From Patescibacteria group bacterium (GTDB lineage: Bacteria > Patescibacteriota > Microgenomatia > UBA8517): 64,000 nucleotides of DNA. Made by a program: the position numbers and the translations under genes. The notes under the pieces were generated by a model that saw only the letters and a program-made list of their open reading frames with translations, had not been told where the DNA came from and ran no database searches. This document shows, piece by piece, positions 53,254 through 63,405 of the stretch (position 1 is its first letter; the number at the start of each line of letters is the position of its first letter). The stretch spans positions 186,001-250,000 of the forward strand of contig DASZQR010000010.1 in assembly GCA_035549555.1 (NCBI GenBank). Reading direction: 5' to 3'.

Positions 53254-55905
53254 TCAACTAGAAAAACTAAAGTTGTTAAAGATTAACTTAAATCTCCGGA
53301 AAGGTCTTTTGAAGACACCCTCTCTATTTACATGTTTGGAGCTGGTAATATACTCTTTATATTGTTTGTCTACAATTGCTATAGCATTTTTCGCTCGAGA
53401 GCGATATGTAGGAATTACCTTTATAAGTTTTTCCCTATATATAACGCGTTCTTCGACAAGTTTATCTACCATAGATGATAATTTTGCTAAATTAACATCT
53501 TCTATTTTTATCACCCATTTACTTAATCCTAAATCTTTCATAATTCCTCTTGTTTTATGCTCGTATTCAATAGCAATAGCTGGAACATAAGATGTAAGTG
53601 AAAAAATAACTGAATGGAATCTCGTTCCGATGACCAAGTCTAACTGCCCATATATGGTTTTTATATCGTAGTGGTTAAGCTTGTCGTTAATTACGTATAC
53701 ATCCTTTTTATTTCTGATATACGAAAAAATTCGATTATGGACAATTCGATCATCGTCTCCGTTATATTCAGCAGTTACTTGTGGAATAAGAATAACAGCC
53801 GCTCTATATTTAGTAAAAATATACTCAATAGTTCTGGCAAGAGCCAGTTCATATTTCTCTTGCAGTTCGGATTTAAAATATTTTTTAGCTGTTACACCAA
53901 TGATAAATTGATATCTTTTTTGATTTAGTACTTTATCTAAATTATAAAAATTTCCTTTACCTTCAAAGGCAAATCCAGAATCTACCGAACGGTATAGTTT
54001 TTTAACTCTACCCCTCAATATATTATGAGAAATATTTTCACGAACAATGACTGCTTGAGAGAATGAATTCAATACTTTTGATACAAGATAACTTTCAAAT
54101 CTATTAGAAAAAGGTCCAACTGACTGAGTATATAAGACATTAGGTTTTCTTAAAACATTTCCTATGATCAAAGGATGTAAAATTAAACAGATATACAGTA
54201 AGCTGCCGATCCCTTTATTTTGGCCACGTAAATATCCACCTCCCACTGGAATAATCAAATCTGCCTTTGAGTAATATAAACACAGACGCTGGATTCCTTT
54301 AGGTATTGGTATAGAAAATTTGGTGTATCTATAAACCACTGCCCATAAAAACGTGACCATCATAACATATACTGAATACAAAAAAGTTAAATGACGACTT
54401 TTAAAACGATTCATCGCGTAAAACATAAACGAACTATAAACATTAATACCATCAAACCTTTCATTTTGTTTCACAACATCAGAGGCAACTATGGAAATTG
54501 CAGGATTTCCAAATTTTCGCTTAAGATCATTTATTAATACACTTAGTAACGCAGCATCCCCATTATTATTTTTCGAATAGAAGTGTGTTATTAAGATATT
54601 TTTAGGAGAAGCAGCTGGTTGACGAACAATATTTATTCGTAACACCATAAATATAATACCGATAAAAATAGAAATTAACGTTCCCAAGAACCACGCAAAA
54701 CCCACACCAATAAGCCCGTACACACTTATCAAGAAGTAACTTAACGATAAAATGGAAACAACATATGTAGCAGACATAAATAATAAGGCCTTTAGATTTT
54801 TAGTATGTTTAAAGATAAAACCAAGGAAAGAATAGATTGCCACAATAAAACCGGCTAAACACATAATTCGTAAAAGAGTACTAGCTTCTCTAGAATAATT
54901 TCCTCCAAAAAGTAATAATAATGCAGGACAAAACAAAACAACAAGAGCTATAACTGGAGTCATGATTCCAGTTATTATTTTTATTCCTCGTGTTGCAATT
55001 GACAGAAATAACTCTTCGCTACCGGAAGATTCCGCAAGAAGTACTTGATTTGTTGTATAAGCAATCGTATATAACAGATTTGCAATCGAAAAGGAGACAT
55101 AATAGTATGCTGCTGAGGTTGCACCAAGAGTATTAACAACGATTAACGGCAACAGAGAAGCAGGTAATAAATTCAACAACTGTGATATATAAGCTACTAA
55201 TCCGAATCGATAATTTTTCTTTAAGGATTGAATATCAAATTGTAGCGAAGGTTTGTAGTGCAATACACGTATAATCAAAAATACACTTAAAACAACGTTG
55301 AAAATTTGACTAAGACCAACAATTGAAAAGATAGTAATAGTTCCTGATGTGTTAAAAAACATCGCAAGTATCAGCTTAAATATCCCTGATAGTAATTCAA
55401 TTAATAAGATTAACGAAGTATGATGGTGTGAAATGAGTATCGAATTAGTTAAGATATTCCATGACATAAAAATAGTAAAGAGTACGAATAACAAAGGATA
55501 CCAGTTCCCCTGAAATATGATTTGGAGAGTAGGAGATAGAATCGGCAAAAAAATTAAAAAAATACTTGAAACAATAAATGAAACAATGCCTGTCACAATA
55601 ACACCATTATTAATTTGTATATTTTTATCTTCAGTTTTTGATAAAAAACGTAAAAAAATTGTATCGAAACCTGCGAGTCCTATTAAAGATAAAATTGTTG
55701 CAACCGAAAGCAGCGTTGTTGCAAAACCTACAGATTGTGTAGAATAAGATCTAGCAATAATAGTCCAAAATATAAATCCGAATCCAGCCGTTACTCCTGA
55801 TGCAACCATTAGACTCAAAGAATTAAACAAAAGTTTGTTTTTTACGATAGACAGACAAAAGGAGCTAACCCTTTGGATATATTTGATGTTAATTATTTTT
55901 TTCAT
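53254..55905 (-). CDS. Flippase (Wzx/MATE-like) fused to polysaccharide pyruvyl transferase
   Basis: 883 residues. Residues about 10-440 form a 12-14 helix lipid-linked oligosaccharide flippase (MVASGVTAGFGFIFWTIIAR, later AYYYVSFSIANLLYTIAY). From about 445 a soluble polysaccharide pyruvyl transferase domain follows: ITHFYSKNNNGDAALLSVL, LIPVGGGYLRGQNKG, TQSVGPF, LIPQVTAEYNGDDD and VIGTRFHSVIFSLT. Separate genes are usual; the fusion would place ketal pyruvylation of glycans next to their export. Last gene of the six-gene operon, overlapping the gene before it by 4 bases. Confidence 0.88.
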   Translation of the reverse strand: MKKIINIKYIQRVSSFCLSIVKNKLLFNSLSLMVASGVTAGFGFIFWTIIARSYSTQSVGFATTLLSVATILSLIGLAGFDTIFLRFLSKTEDKNIQINNGVIVTGIVSFIVSSIFLIFLPILSPTLQIIFQGNWYPLLFVLFTIFMSWNILTNSILISHHHTSLILLIELLSGIFKLILAMFFNTSGTITIFSIVGLSQIFNVVLSVFLIIRVLHYKPSLQFDIQSLKKNYRFGLVAYISQLLNLLPASLLPLIVVNTLGATSAAYYYVSFSIANLLYTIAYTTNQVLLAESSGSEELFLSIATRGIKIITGIMTPVIALVVLFCPALLLLFGGNYSREASTLLRIMCLAGFIVAIYSFLGFIFKHTKNLKALLFMSATYVVSILSLSYFLISVYGLIGVGFAWFLGTLISIFIGIIFMVLRINIVRQPAASPKNILITHFYSKNNNGDAALLSVLINDLKRKFGNPAISIVASDVVKQNERFDGINVYSSFMFYAMNRFKSRHLTFLYSVYVMMVTFLWAVVYRYTKFSIPIPKGIQRLCLYYSKADLIIPVGGGYLRGQNKGIGSLLYICLILHPLIIGNVLRKPNVLYTQSVGPFSNRFESYLVSKVLNSFSQAVIVRENISHNILRGRVKKLYRSVDSGFAFEGKGNFYNLDKVLNQKRYQFIIGVTAKKYFKSELQEKYELALARTIEYIFTKYRAAVILIPQVTAEYNGDDDRIVHNRIFSYIRNKKDVYVINDKLNHYDIKTIYGQLDLVIGTRFHSVIFSLTSYVPAIAIEYEHKTRGIMKDLGLSKWVIKIEDVNLAKLSSMVDKLVEERVIYREKLIKVIPTYRSRAKNAIAIVDKQYKEYITSSKHVNREGVFKRPFRRFKLIFNNFSFSS

Positions 55906-58127
55906 AATCCTAAATAAATACGACTTTTACCATTGTTATAAATAAGATTGCGATTTAATGTTATTGAAGTATCTATATATTCAGTAAAATCACCAATCTG
56001 AAAGGTTCTAAATATACCCTTAGTTGTATTTGTATAGCCCAAATAAATATATGCTAGTGACATTTGTTGTCTTGTCTCGTTATCAGAATAGAGTAACCCA
56101 GTTTTGCGGGGATAATTTATAATTGATAAGTCAGAAATAACATCATGGAAAACTGGTAAACTTTTATCCATATTCTCTGCAAGCCAGTTAGTGCTTAACA
56201 GATCACTTTCGTGGGTATAAAAATAATCATAATAGACTCCAGCGTTGTTAAGTGCTAACAAAGGTTTATAGCCACCTGTTAGTTGTGGAACAAAGCCTGA
56301 AGAATGTAAAAATAAAACGACAAACAAAACCGCAACTACTATTTGCTTATATCGTCTAAACAGACCAAAAAGAAATTCTGTTGCAAAAATAATAGGCAAA
56401 GCAGTCAACACTAATGTTTGTTGGATCAGCCTTATAACGCTATAATCACTAGCCAACCGTGGAAATAATGTAAAAGTTACTAATAAGATAAGACCTGCAA
56501 AAATGATTGAAATATAATAACTACCCTCTTTATTTGCTGTTCTTCTCTGTTTAAAGAAATAAATAACAGTTCCAAGTATTATCAAAACTTGATATATCTT
56601 TGCTATAGCAGTATGTATACCGTAATTGAAAGATTTTACGTCAATTATTGAAGAAAGCTTTTGTCCTAAATATGTTAATGGCATATCAGATGGAGATGTA
56701 TATTGGGCTGAAATACTTCGTGTTTTTACAAACTCTTCAAATTGACTCTTTAAATCGGTTACTGATCGTTCAATTAATCCATAACTAAGGAATCTGTCTT
56801 CTACAGACCTTTTGTATCTAAAATCATCTATGGTCTGAATAACCGCCGTTTCTAAATTTGATGCCGAAGCTGTGATTTGGGAGTTCCAAAGAAAAGTCAA
56901 TATAATAGCGCCTACGATAATCCAAAGTCTTAATATTGGTATTTCAAAGGAGTTATTTTTTATAGTCTGTGTTCTTTTTAGCAAATTAAAAATAAACCAA
57001 GCACCAAGTAGAATACAAAGCGTAACATAGTTACTGGAATAATGAGAAAACATGATGCCAAGCAAGATGGCTACACTAAGTAACATCTTTGTACCCTTTT
57101 TAATCTTAGAGAAAGTAAGCATTACAAGAAGCCCAAAGAATATGAAACCTATCTCTTGCCTATTGAGAAATGGCATGTCATCGAGAAATGTCGGAAAAGT
57201 GATGAAAATAAACGCAGCAATTAGTCCATAAATTGAGTTCGTAAATTTTCTTACAAACAAATAAACCGGCATCAATCCGAATGCAAAAATAATCTGAAAG
57301 AAGAATTTATAAACATACACAGAAGGTATTGTGGTAATTTTAGCAATTATTGTAGGAAGTATAGTGATACTCAGGCATGCATTATATGGATCGCCCATCG
57401 CAACCCTCACATGCCAAAGGTTATCTTGGTAAGTATGTTGAAATACTGAAAATTCATGTTGAATATCATGTCCTGTTATATACCAGCCACGCAATGAAGT
57501 ACTAAACAAAATCGCCAAAGCCATTGTAAAAATTGCATACGGATACAAAGATTGCAAGTTCTTACGTGCGACAAGGATTATAAAGACGATTGGTATTAAT
57601 GCAAAAAGAATCATTGTAAGAGTGTTTGAACCACCATTATTTAAAGTCGTAGCTCCGCCTGCTGCCAAGAAAGGCAAAAACGTTAATAAGCCAGCGATTA
57701 CCAATTGTTCCTTAGATGCTTTTATTTGTAGTTTTGGTATCTTGATTTTTTTCTTACGATTGACCCACAACAGCGATATTACAAATAAATTCAGCATAAG
57801 AAAAATATTAAGACTCGTAAGCGGTTGCGAAAGACCAAATATATTTAATGTATTAAGACACAATCCTCCGAGCATTATAGAAAGTAGACTTATGCCCATA
57901 GAGAAACTACCAATTTCCCATTTGGACTTTAGTTCATGCTTTAATAGATTCAAAAATAAATATCCAGGAGCAAACAGAAAAAAGGAAAGCGTAATAATTG
58001 ATCCAACTATTCCTCCAATTAAATAAGAAATATTAGCTACAACCAATAAAGGCAATATAATTTGCCAAATCATCAGTTCTTTTGATCTCTTTAGCCACAG
58101 CTTTTTAATTTTAAATAGTGTTTTCAT
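55902..58127 (-). CDS. Large polytopic membrane protein, glycosyltransferase/DUF2206-like
   Basis: 741 residues from ATG 58127 (a longer frame to 58157 exists), with about 14 membrane helices. The extracytoplasmic loop with GWYITGHDIQHEFSVFQHTY and WHVRVAMGDPYNACLSITILP resembles the DUF2206/GT-C-type membrane proteins of archaeal and bacterial glycan operons. GT-C enzymes use lipid-linked sugars; this role is inferred. The C-terminal soluble part (LIYNNGKSRIYLGL) is short. Part of the operon by overlap on both sides. Confidence 0.7.
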   Translation of the reverse strand: MKTLFKIKKLWLKRSKELMIWQIILPLLVVANISYLIGGIVGSIITLSFFLFAPGYLFLNLLKHELKSKWEIGSFSMGISLLSIMLGGLCLNTLNIFGLSQPLTSLNIFLMLNLFVISLLWVNRKKKIKIPKLQIKASKEQLVIAGLLTFLPFLAAGGATTLNNGGSNTLTMILFALIPIVFIILVARKNLQSLYPYAIFTMALAILFSTSLRGWYITGHDIQHEFSVFQHTYQDNLWHVRVAMGDPYNACLSITILPTIIAKITTIPSVYVYKFFFQIIFAFGLMPVYLFVRKFTNSIYGLIAAFIFITFPTFLDDMPFLNRQEIGFIFFGLLVMLTFSKIKKGTKMLLSVAILLGIMFSHYSSNYVTLCILLGAWFIFNLLKRTQTIKNNSFEIPILRLWIIVGAIILTFLWNSQITASASNLETAVIQTIDDFRYKRSVEDRFLSYGLIERSVTDLKSQFEEFVKTRSISAQYTSPSDMPLTYLGQKLSSIIDVKSFNYGIHTAIAKIYQVLIILGTVIYFFKQRRTANKEGSYYISIIFAGLILLVTFTLFPRLASDYSVIRLIQQTLVLTALPIIFATEFLFGLFRRYKQIVVAVLFVVLFLHSSGFVPQLTGGYKPLLALNNAGVYYDYFYTHESDLLSTNWLAENMDKSLPVFHDVISDLSIINYPRKTGLLYSDNETRQQMSLAYIYLGYTNTTKGIFRTFQIGDFTEYIDTSITLNRNLIYNNGKSRIYLGL

Positions 58128-60378
58128 ATAATTTTTCAAACTGGTTGGATATAACATTCCACGAATACTTATGAGCCGTTTGATAAGCAGACATACTCAT
58201 GTTTGTATATAATCTTCTACTATTGCTTAAACTTTTAATTGCATTCTTAAGTGCAAGCGGATCTCCTAATGGAACGAGTTTCCCATTTTGTCCATCTATA
58301 ATCACATCGTGGTTTCCAGATACATCTGTTACCACAGAAGGCAGACCCATTGCCATCGCTTCTAGTAGTGCAAGCGGCATCCCTTCACGCTCGGAAGGCA
58401 ATATAAAAATGTCGGAAGATTTGTAATATCTAATTAAATTTGTCCCGTCCTTACGTCCGACAAAAGATATCCTCTTTAGTTTCAACTCTTTTGCCAATTT
58501 TTTAAGATCATGCTTTAACGCTCCATCCCCGACAATGATAGTCTCAAAATGATCAGAGATCCCATCAAGCCCGTATAAAAACTGAGGCAAATTTTTCTGT
58601 ACGTCAAGCCTACCTACAAAAAGCAATCGAGGTTTTTTATGTTGTTTCCTAGGTTTATCAAAATAGAACTTATCTTCTACTCCATTAGGGATTACTTTAA
58701 TTTTTGATTTATCGACACCATATTCTTTGAATACAGAGTTTTTTTGTTCTTGAGTAAACACAACTATATAACTTGCTCCCGTCAATACACGTTTTAATAT
58801 ATAAGGCTTATAAAGTTTCAAAAGCCACCCTGCGCGTGTCGTAGCCTCTATATTTAGATGTAAATGAACAATATATTTAAAGCCCTTTATTTTAGAAGCT
58901 AACCACACTATTTCTGGCATATAAGCAGAAATTATATGTAGGTGAACTATGTCATTTGGCTTAATTGCAAGTATCTTGGTTAGTAATCCTGGCATTATCT
59001 TAGTACTTGCAAATTTAAAACTCCTCAGTCGAGTAACCTGCACTACATCTTTTTCGAGTCTTTGTTTTCTATCTGGTTGCGAAGTTATCACAGATACATT
59101 CAAACCCTTATCTTTTTGAACTCGTGCTAGAAGCTGTACAACTTTTTCCAGCCCACCTAGATTAGGGGGATAAGATGGAGTAACATGCACGATTTTACCT
59201 ACTTCGACACTTTTACTATTTTTCATATCTCTAACAATCTTTATGATCCTTTTGGCCTCTGTATCCCAGTTATATGTCTTTAAAACATGTGAGCTTATGT
59301 TTTTAAAATCCTTTATATCGCGCGAATCTTGTAGAGCTAGTCGTAGAGTATTTTCAAGAGATTTTCCGCCTTTTCTGTCAGAGAATAAAAAGATGTTAGG
59401 AAACCGTAGTGCCTTTACCTCATATAAATCAGTAGAAACAACTCTCTTCCCTAATGCAGAATATTCGAGAACTTTAATAGGATGTGCAGCATCTCTCCAC
59501 TTGTTTTTATCAGAAATATTCAATCCGATACTGTGCGTATTTATTCTTCTGAATAGTTGTTCGCGATTACCAACAAAACCTAGGTAGTGGATATAACTTT
59601 CAGCTTTATTCTCTTTAATAAACTCCAACATATCATTAACCTGATTACCTTTTCCCACAAGAGTAAGACTGAGTTCAGGAAATTCTTGGTGTAGTTTTAC
59701 GGTTGTTTTCAGTGTCTCTATCGCACGACTCCATGGGCCGAAGCCTGTTACGTAAATCATTGAAAAATTATTTTTGGAATATGTTGATTTATCTTTTAAT
59801 ACTTTTCTAATGATTTTATTATCAACACCATTTGGCGATTTATAGACATTCTTATTAAATCTTTTTGCATATTTACGAAGTGCTTCCGAAACAGCAGTAA
59901 CAGCCAAAGCATTTTTGCTCTGTCTCTCCATAACACCACTAACGTTAAGAAGTTTGAAGGCAAATTTATAAACAAGCGATCCGTAAACATCAGCAGGGGC
60001 AGCATAGTCATCAGCCAAATCATATATAAAAGGAAGATCACAAGGGACTTCTGTTTCATTTGTGTAACCTTCAGTAAATATAAAATCCGCCTCTAATTTC
60101 TTGTAAAGATTTGTTATTTGATATTTAAAAAGAAAACCGTTTATTAAAGGCCAAAAATAAGGAAGCCGGATTGCTTTATGAACAGTAAACTCTTCATATC
60201 TAGACTTATTCGGTATTAAAGATGTAAAGCAATGTCTTAACAATCCTTTGGCATTCATTCCGTAGGGCAAAGCCCACATCATATAGTGGACCTCGTGCCC
60301 GTGCTCAACAAAGCTTTTCGCAATGCAATAATGCCTACCAGACATTGTAGGCATGTTGGGAATAACAATTATCTTCAT
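58111..60378 (-). CDS. Two fused GT4-type glycosyltransferases
   Basis: 755 residues. The N-terminal unit (1-385) has GT-B features (MPTMSGRHYCIAKSFVEHGHEVHY; later YLGFVGNREQLF and HPIKVLEYSALGKRVVSTD). A second GT4 unit begins at about 393 with IVHVTPSYPPNLGGLEKVVQ and contains RLLFVGRLDVQKNLPQFL-type sequence, SDIFILPSEREGMPLALLEAMAMG (E-x7-E motif) and GNHDVIIDGQNGKLVP. The fusion could add two sugars in succession to the same acceptor. The first unit has weaker motifs and might be less active. Confidence 0.88.
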   Translation of the reverse strand: MKIIVIPNMPTMSGRHYCIAKSFVEHGHEVHYMMWALPYGMNAKGLLRHCFTSLIPNKSRYEEFTVHKAIRLPYFWPLINGFLFKYQITNLYKKLEADFIFTEGYTNETEVPCDLPFIYDLADDYAAPADVYGSLVYKFAFKLLNVSGVMERQSKNALAVTAVSEALRKYAKRFNKNVYKSPNGVDNKIIRKVLKDKSTYSKNNFSMIYVTGFGPWSRAIETLKTTVKLHQEFPELSLTLVGKGNQVNDMLEFIKENKAESYIHYLGFVGNREQLFRRINTHSIGLNISDKNKWRDAAHPIKVLEYSALGKRVVSTDLYEVKALRFPNIFLFSDRKGGKSLENTLRLALQDSRDIKDFKNISSHVLKTYNWDTEAKRIIKIVRDMKNSKSVEVGKIVHVTPSYPPNLGGLEKVVQLLARVQKDKGLNVSVITSQPDRKQRLEKDVVQVTRLRSFKFASTKIMPGLLTKILAIKPNDIVHLHIISAYMPEIVWLASKIKGFKYIVHLHLNIEATTRAGWLLKLYKPYILKRVLTGASYIVVFTQEQKNSVFKEYGVDKSKIKVIPNGVEDKFYFDKPRKQHKKPRLLFVGRLDVQKNLPQFLYGLDGISDHFETIIVGDGALKHDLKKLAKELKLKRISFVGRKDGTNLIRYYKSSDIFILPSEREGMPLALLEAMAMGLPSVVTDVSGNHDVIIDGQNGKLVPLGDPLALKNAIKSLSNSRRLYTNMSMSAYQTAHKYSWNVISNQFEKLYENTI

Positions 60379-61538
60379 GCCAAGACCTCCTCGTATTCAA
60401 ATCTTTTTGCTGTCATATAAATTTTTTCCAGCTTATTTATAATGTTTTCCCACTGGTAAACACGTGCAAAAGATTCATATTTAACCTTCTCTTCCTTATT
60501 GGCCGATCTTCTAAATATGATACTTATTTTTTCAGCAAGAACGTTTGGATCAAGATCACACGTAATACCGTTTTGATTATTCATAATAAGAGATTTCGAA
60601 GCATTATCTTTATGATTTATTGTTATTACTGGTATCCCACAGGCATTTGCTTCGATAACTACTATCCCAAATCCTTCTCGCGTAGATGGAAGCACAAATA
60701 CTCTTGATGATTTAATAAGTGAATACACCTTAGAGTGATTTTCGATAAAACCTGAAAACAGTACGTTCTGTTTAAGCTTAAGATCGCTAACTAATTTTTC
60801 TAATCTTTTTTTCTCTGGCCCATCACCAATTATTAGACATTTTATCCGAGGAAATTGCCTCTTTAAATTAAATACTGATTTAATTAAAACATCTACGTTT
60901 TTATGGCTAAGAAGTCTACCTGCAAAAACAACGTCAAATTTTTTAGAAGACATTCTGATTGCCTTTATATACTCAAAATCTATTCCAACGGGTATCGTAT
61001 AAATCTTCTTATTCGATTTAAGTCTACCCTTTAGTTTTGTGGTTGTAAGATTTGAAACTGAAATTATTTCATCTGGAAGCAAAACACTAAATCTTTCAAT
61101 AAATGCAGAAACCAAACCTTTAATACCCATGTACTTCATCCAATAGTTACTACCCCATACCTCGTGCCATGTAGCATACATCTTCTTACTCTTAAGAACG
61201 CATATGAATTTCACAGAGAATAATGGGAAAAACGGCATGTGGTCCACGTCCACAATATCCCAGTCTTCGTTTATTAGTTTTAAGCATGCCAAACCAAACA
61301 TCACGCCCTGTTTAATAGATCTTCGATTACCAGAATAAAGAGAATAATAAGGTGAAATTGCATGCAGAGTGACTCCTTTTTCAGTTCTTACATTTTTTCC
61401 TCTCCACCACTTCATTGTATATATATGAACATCGTGACCCTTTTGTGAGAGTCGAGTCGAAATGTCAAAGAGTCTTTTTTCTTTTCCACCTTTGTTGTAA
61501 GGATAAATTGAGTCTGATACAAATGCGATTTTCTTCAT
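60375..61538 (-). CDS. GT4-family glycosyltransferase
   Basis: 387-residue GT-B enzyme. N-terminal donor/acceptor cleft SDSIYPYNKGGKEKRLFDISTRLSQKGHDVHIYT; C-terminal VVFAGRLLSHKNVDVLIKS, LIIGDGPEKKRLEKLVSDL, SSRVFVLPSTREGFGIVVIEANACGIPVI with the E-x7-E motif. Retaining transfer from a nucleotide sugar is expected. It overlaps genes on both sides by four bases. Confidence 0.93.
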   Translation of the reverse strand: MKKIAFVSDSIYPYNKGGKEKRLFDISTRLSQKGHDVHIYTMKWWRGKNVRTEKGVTLHAISPYYSLYSGNRRSIKQGVMFGLACLKLINEDWDIVDVDHMPFFPLFSVKFICVLKSKKMYATWHEVWGSNYWMKYMGIKGLVSAFIERFSVLLPDEIISVSNLTTTKLKGRLKSNKKIYTIPVGIDFEYIKAIRMSSKKFDVVFAGRLLSHKNVDVLIKSVFNLKRQFPRIKCLIIGDGPEKKRLEKLVSDLKLKQNVLFSGFIENHSKVYSLIKSSRVFVLPSTREGFGIVVIEANACGIPVITINHKDNASKSLIMNNQNGITCDLDPNVLAEKISIIFRRSANKEEKVKYESFARVYQWENIINKLEKIYMTAKRFEYEEVLA

Positions 61539-62284
61539 ATTGCTTGTTCAATATCTATTTCAATCTTTTGCTTTTCAGGTTGAGTTGGCTTCCAGGTAAA
61601 ATTTCTAAGAAACATTTTTGAGATTCTAAAACCGTCCGCGAATGAACTGATCTTAGATTCCCCTTCACGGACATCGTAAGTAATAGGAACAGAATAAACA
61701 GAGTGGCCCATCTTAACCATTTTTGTAATCATCTCCATCTCGATAGCGAAACCGTCAGAATTTAAATGTATTTTTAAATCATCAAGCGCTTCCTTTCGCC
61801 AGGCAAAGAAACCGCTTAAAACATCTGTAACATTAGCACGATAAAAATGCCTAACCATAAAAGCATATCCCCAATTGACGATTCTATTGCTAAACTTAAA
61901 GGCACCTTTGTTTATTTTTCCTAATAGCCTTGAGCCGACCACAACATCGCAAAATCCACTGTCAAGCGGCTCAACGAGCCGGGGAATTTCATAACCCTTA
62001 TATGTATCGTCCCCATCGAGCATGATGATGTAGTCTGTGTCAAGGTTTATATAAGAAAAACCAAGCTTCATCGCGTTACCTTTTCCTTTTTTGGGTTCAA
62101 ATAAAACAGTCGCACCCAGCTTCTTTGCCACGCTAGATGTTTTATCCGTAGAATTGTTATCAATCACAACAACCTCAGTCTTGAAACCTAATCTGCGAAG
62201 TTTCTCGACAGGGATACCTCTAATTACCTTTTGAACACCTTTTTCTTCGTTGTAGCATGGTATCAATACGGTAATTTTTTTCAT
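61535..62284 (-). CDS. GT2-family glycosyltransferase, polyprenyl-phosphate-sugar synthase-like
   Basis: 249-residue GT-A enzyme: VLIPCYNEEKGVQKVIRGIP, VVVIDNNSTDKTSSVAKKLGA, DYIIMLDGDDTYKGYEIPRL (DxD as DGD) and GSRLLGKINKGAFK. The layout resembles DPM1/dolichyl-phosphate glucose synthases. No C-terminal membrane helices. It probably makes a lipid-linked sugar donor for the polytopic GT-C-like protein in the same operon; this link is inferred. Confidence 0.92.
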   Translation of the reverse strand: MKKITVLIPCYNEEKGVQKVIRGIPVEKLRRLGFKTEVVVIDNNSTDKTSSVAKKLGATVLFEPKKGKGNAMKLGFSYINLDTDYIIMLDGDDTYKGYEIPRLVEPLDSGFCDVVVGSRLLGKINKGAFKFSNRIVNWGYAFMVRHFYRANVTDVLSGFFAWRKEALDDLKIHLNSDGFAIEMEMITKMVKMGHSVYSVPITYDVREGESKISSFADGFRISKMFLRNFTWKPTQPEKQKIEIDIEQAI

Positions 62285-63069
62285 TGAGCACCTTTCATTT
62301 GGAAATAAATATATTGATTTTCTCCGGTTAATCGAACGTATACCTTGGCATTTCTGATTAAAGTTGCTAATTGATAGGAGACAGAAATTGTCGTGCTAGA
62401 ATTTTGTTTTACATACGCTTCACCCTGCATAATCTGCGTATCTCTACCATTTTCTTCTATATAGACTGTATATGGATAAATATGATCTGAATATTTTAAA
62501 TTTTGTACACCGAATGAAAAATTTATGGGTTGGCCTTGTAAAACTCTTAAAGGTAATTCGCTCGTAAAATACAGTCCTGTTGATTGAAGGTTCTCTTTCT
62601 GTTCTTGAGGAATGCTGGTTTTTGTGTTTGTGGGTGTTGTCCAAAACGATATTTTCTGGTCTTTATTAACAAGATTTACTATTACGTCTGCCTTCTGTCC
62701 AATAAAACTATAGCCAGGTACGAAAGATTCGCTAATAGTTTTATAGTCTCCTTGTTTTAAGATAAATTCTCCTTTATCAATCATTTGCTGTTGCTTAGCA
62801 TCAGAGCTTTGTACATAAACTTCGTATGGGTATGTCATTTCCCTATCCTCCAAATTGTGGACAGTAAACTCAAAACTGTTAATGGAAAGTGATGTATGAT
62901 TTTCGAAATAAAGTTCTGTAAACCTCTCTGGCTGATGAGTTGTAGCCATTACTAGGGCATTCTTTATTGCAGGAACGGAATTAATAACCCTTACAAACCC
63001 AACAAGAAGAATTATGAGGGCGATAAATGTATTTTCGATAATTAATGCTTTCCTATAATTTATATTCAT
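62281..63069 (-). CDS. Membrane-anchored protein with two DUF1616-like beta domains
   Basis: 262 residues with an N-terminal membrane helix (about 11-30) and two similar beta modules: FTELYFENHTSLSINSFEFTVHN with YPYEVYVQSSD, and TGLYFTSELPLRVLQGQPINF with YPYTVYIEENGRD. Each contains an F/Y-rich strand, then Y-P-Y-(E/T)-V-Y. This internal duplication resembles DUF1616, which is found in polysaccharide operons. It is the first gene of the operon. Confidence 0.7.
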   Translation of the reverse strand: MNINYRKALIIENTFIALIILLVGFVRVINSVPAIKNALVMATTHQPERFTELYFENHTSLSINSFEFTVHNLEDREMTYPYEVYVQSSDAKQQQMIDKGEFILKQGDYKTISESFVPGYSFIGQKADVIVNLVNKDQKISFWTTPTNTKTSIPQEQKENLQSTGLYFTSELPLRVLQGQPINFSFGVQNLKYSDHIYPYTVYIEENGRDTQIMQGEAYVKQNSSTTISVSYQLATLIRNAKVYVRLTGENQYIYFQMKGAQ

Positions 63070-63087
63070 AATTTTTTAATAGAATGA

Positions 63088-63267
63088 CTAAACTGTTTTG
63101 TTAGCGTTTACAAACTTTTCCAAATCTACTCTTTTTATTCGGTAGTTTCGACCAAGTTTGATAGCAGTTATTTTTCTCTGTCTAATGTATTTGTAAATGG
63201 TTAGAAGATTAAGCTGTAACTCACGTGCAACGTCAGAGGGTGTCAAAAATGGCTTAATAATACTCAT
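63088..63267 (-). CDS. Excisionase-family helix-turn-helix protein (59 residues)
   Basis: A MerR-like HTH: FLTPSDVARELQLNLLTIYKYIRQRKITAIKLGRNYRIKRVDLEKFV. This is the excisionase/Xis-like small DNA-binding domain often found in mobile elements and phages. ATG at 63267. It is directly upstream of the polysaccharide operon and may regulate it or the element. Confidence 0.85.
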   Translation of the reverse strand: MSIIKPFLTPSDVARELQLNLLTIYKYIRQRKITAIKLGRNYRIKRVDLEKFVNANKTV

Positions 63268-63393
63268 AGTAATTTATTATGAGGCAGAGTTTAGTATATT
63301 TATTTATATCTGTCAATATTCTGATCAATTCTTCTGTTTTTAATAGAATCTCGTTATATAGTAGTTACTTTAGGTTTAATTTTGTGGAGGCGA

Positions 63394-63399
63394 TATAAT
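63394..63399 (+). promoter_or_regulatory. -10 box of the DUF5681-like gene, leaderless type
   Basis: TATAAT ends 6 bases before ATG 63406, deciding against the in-frame TTG upstream at 63382. Confidence 0.55.
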
Positions 63400-63405
63400 A
63401 CATTA

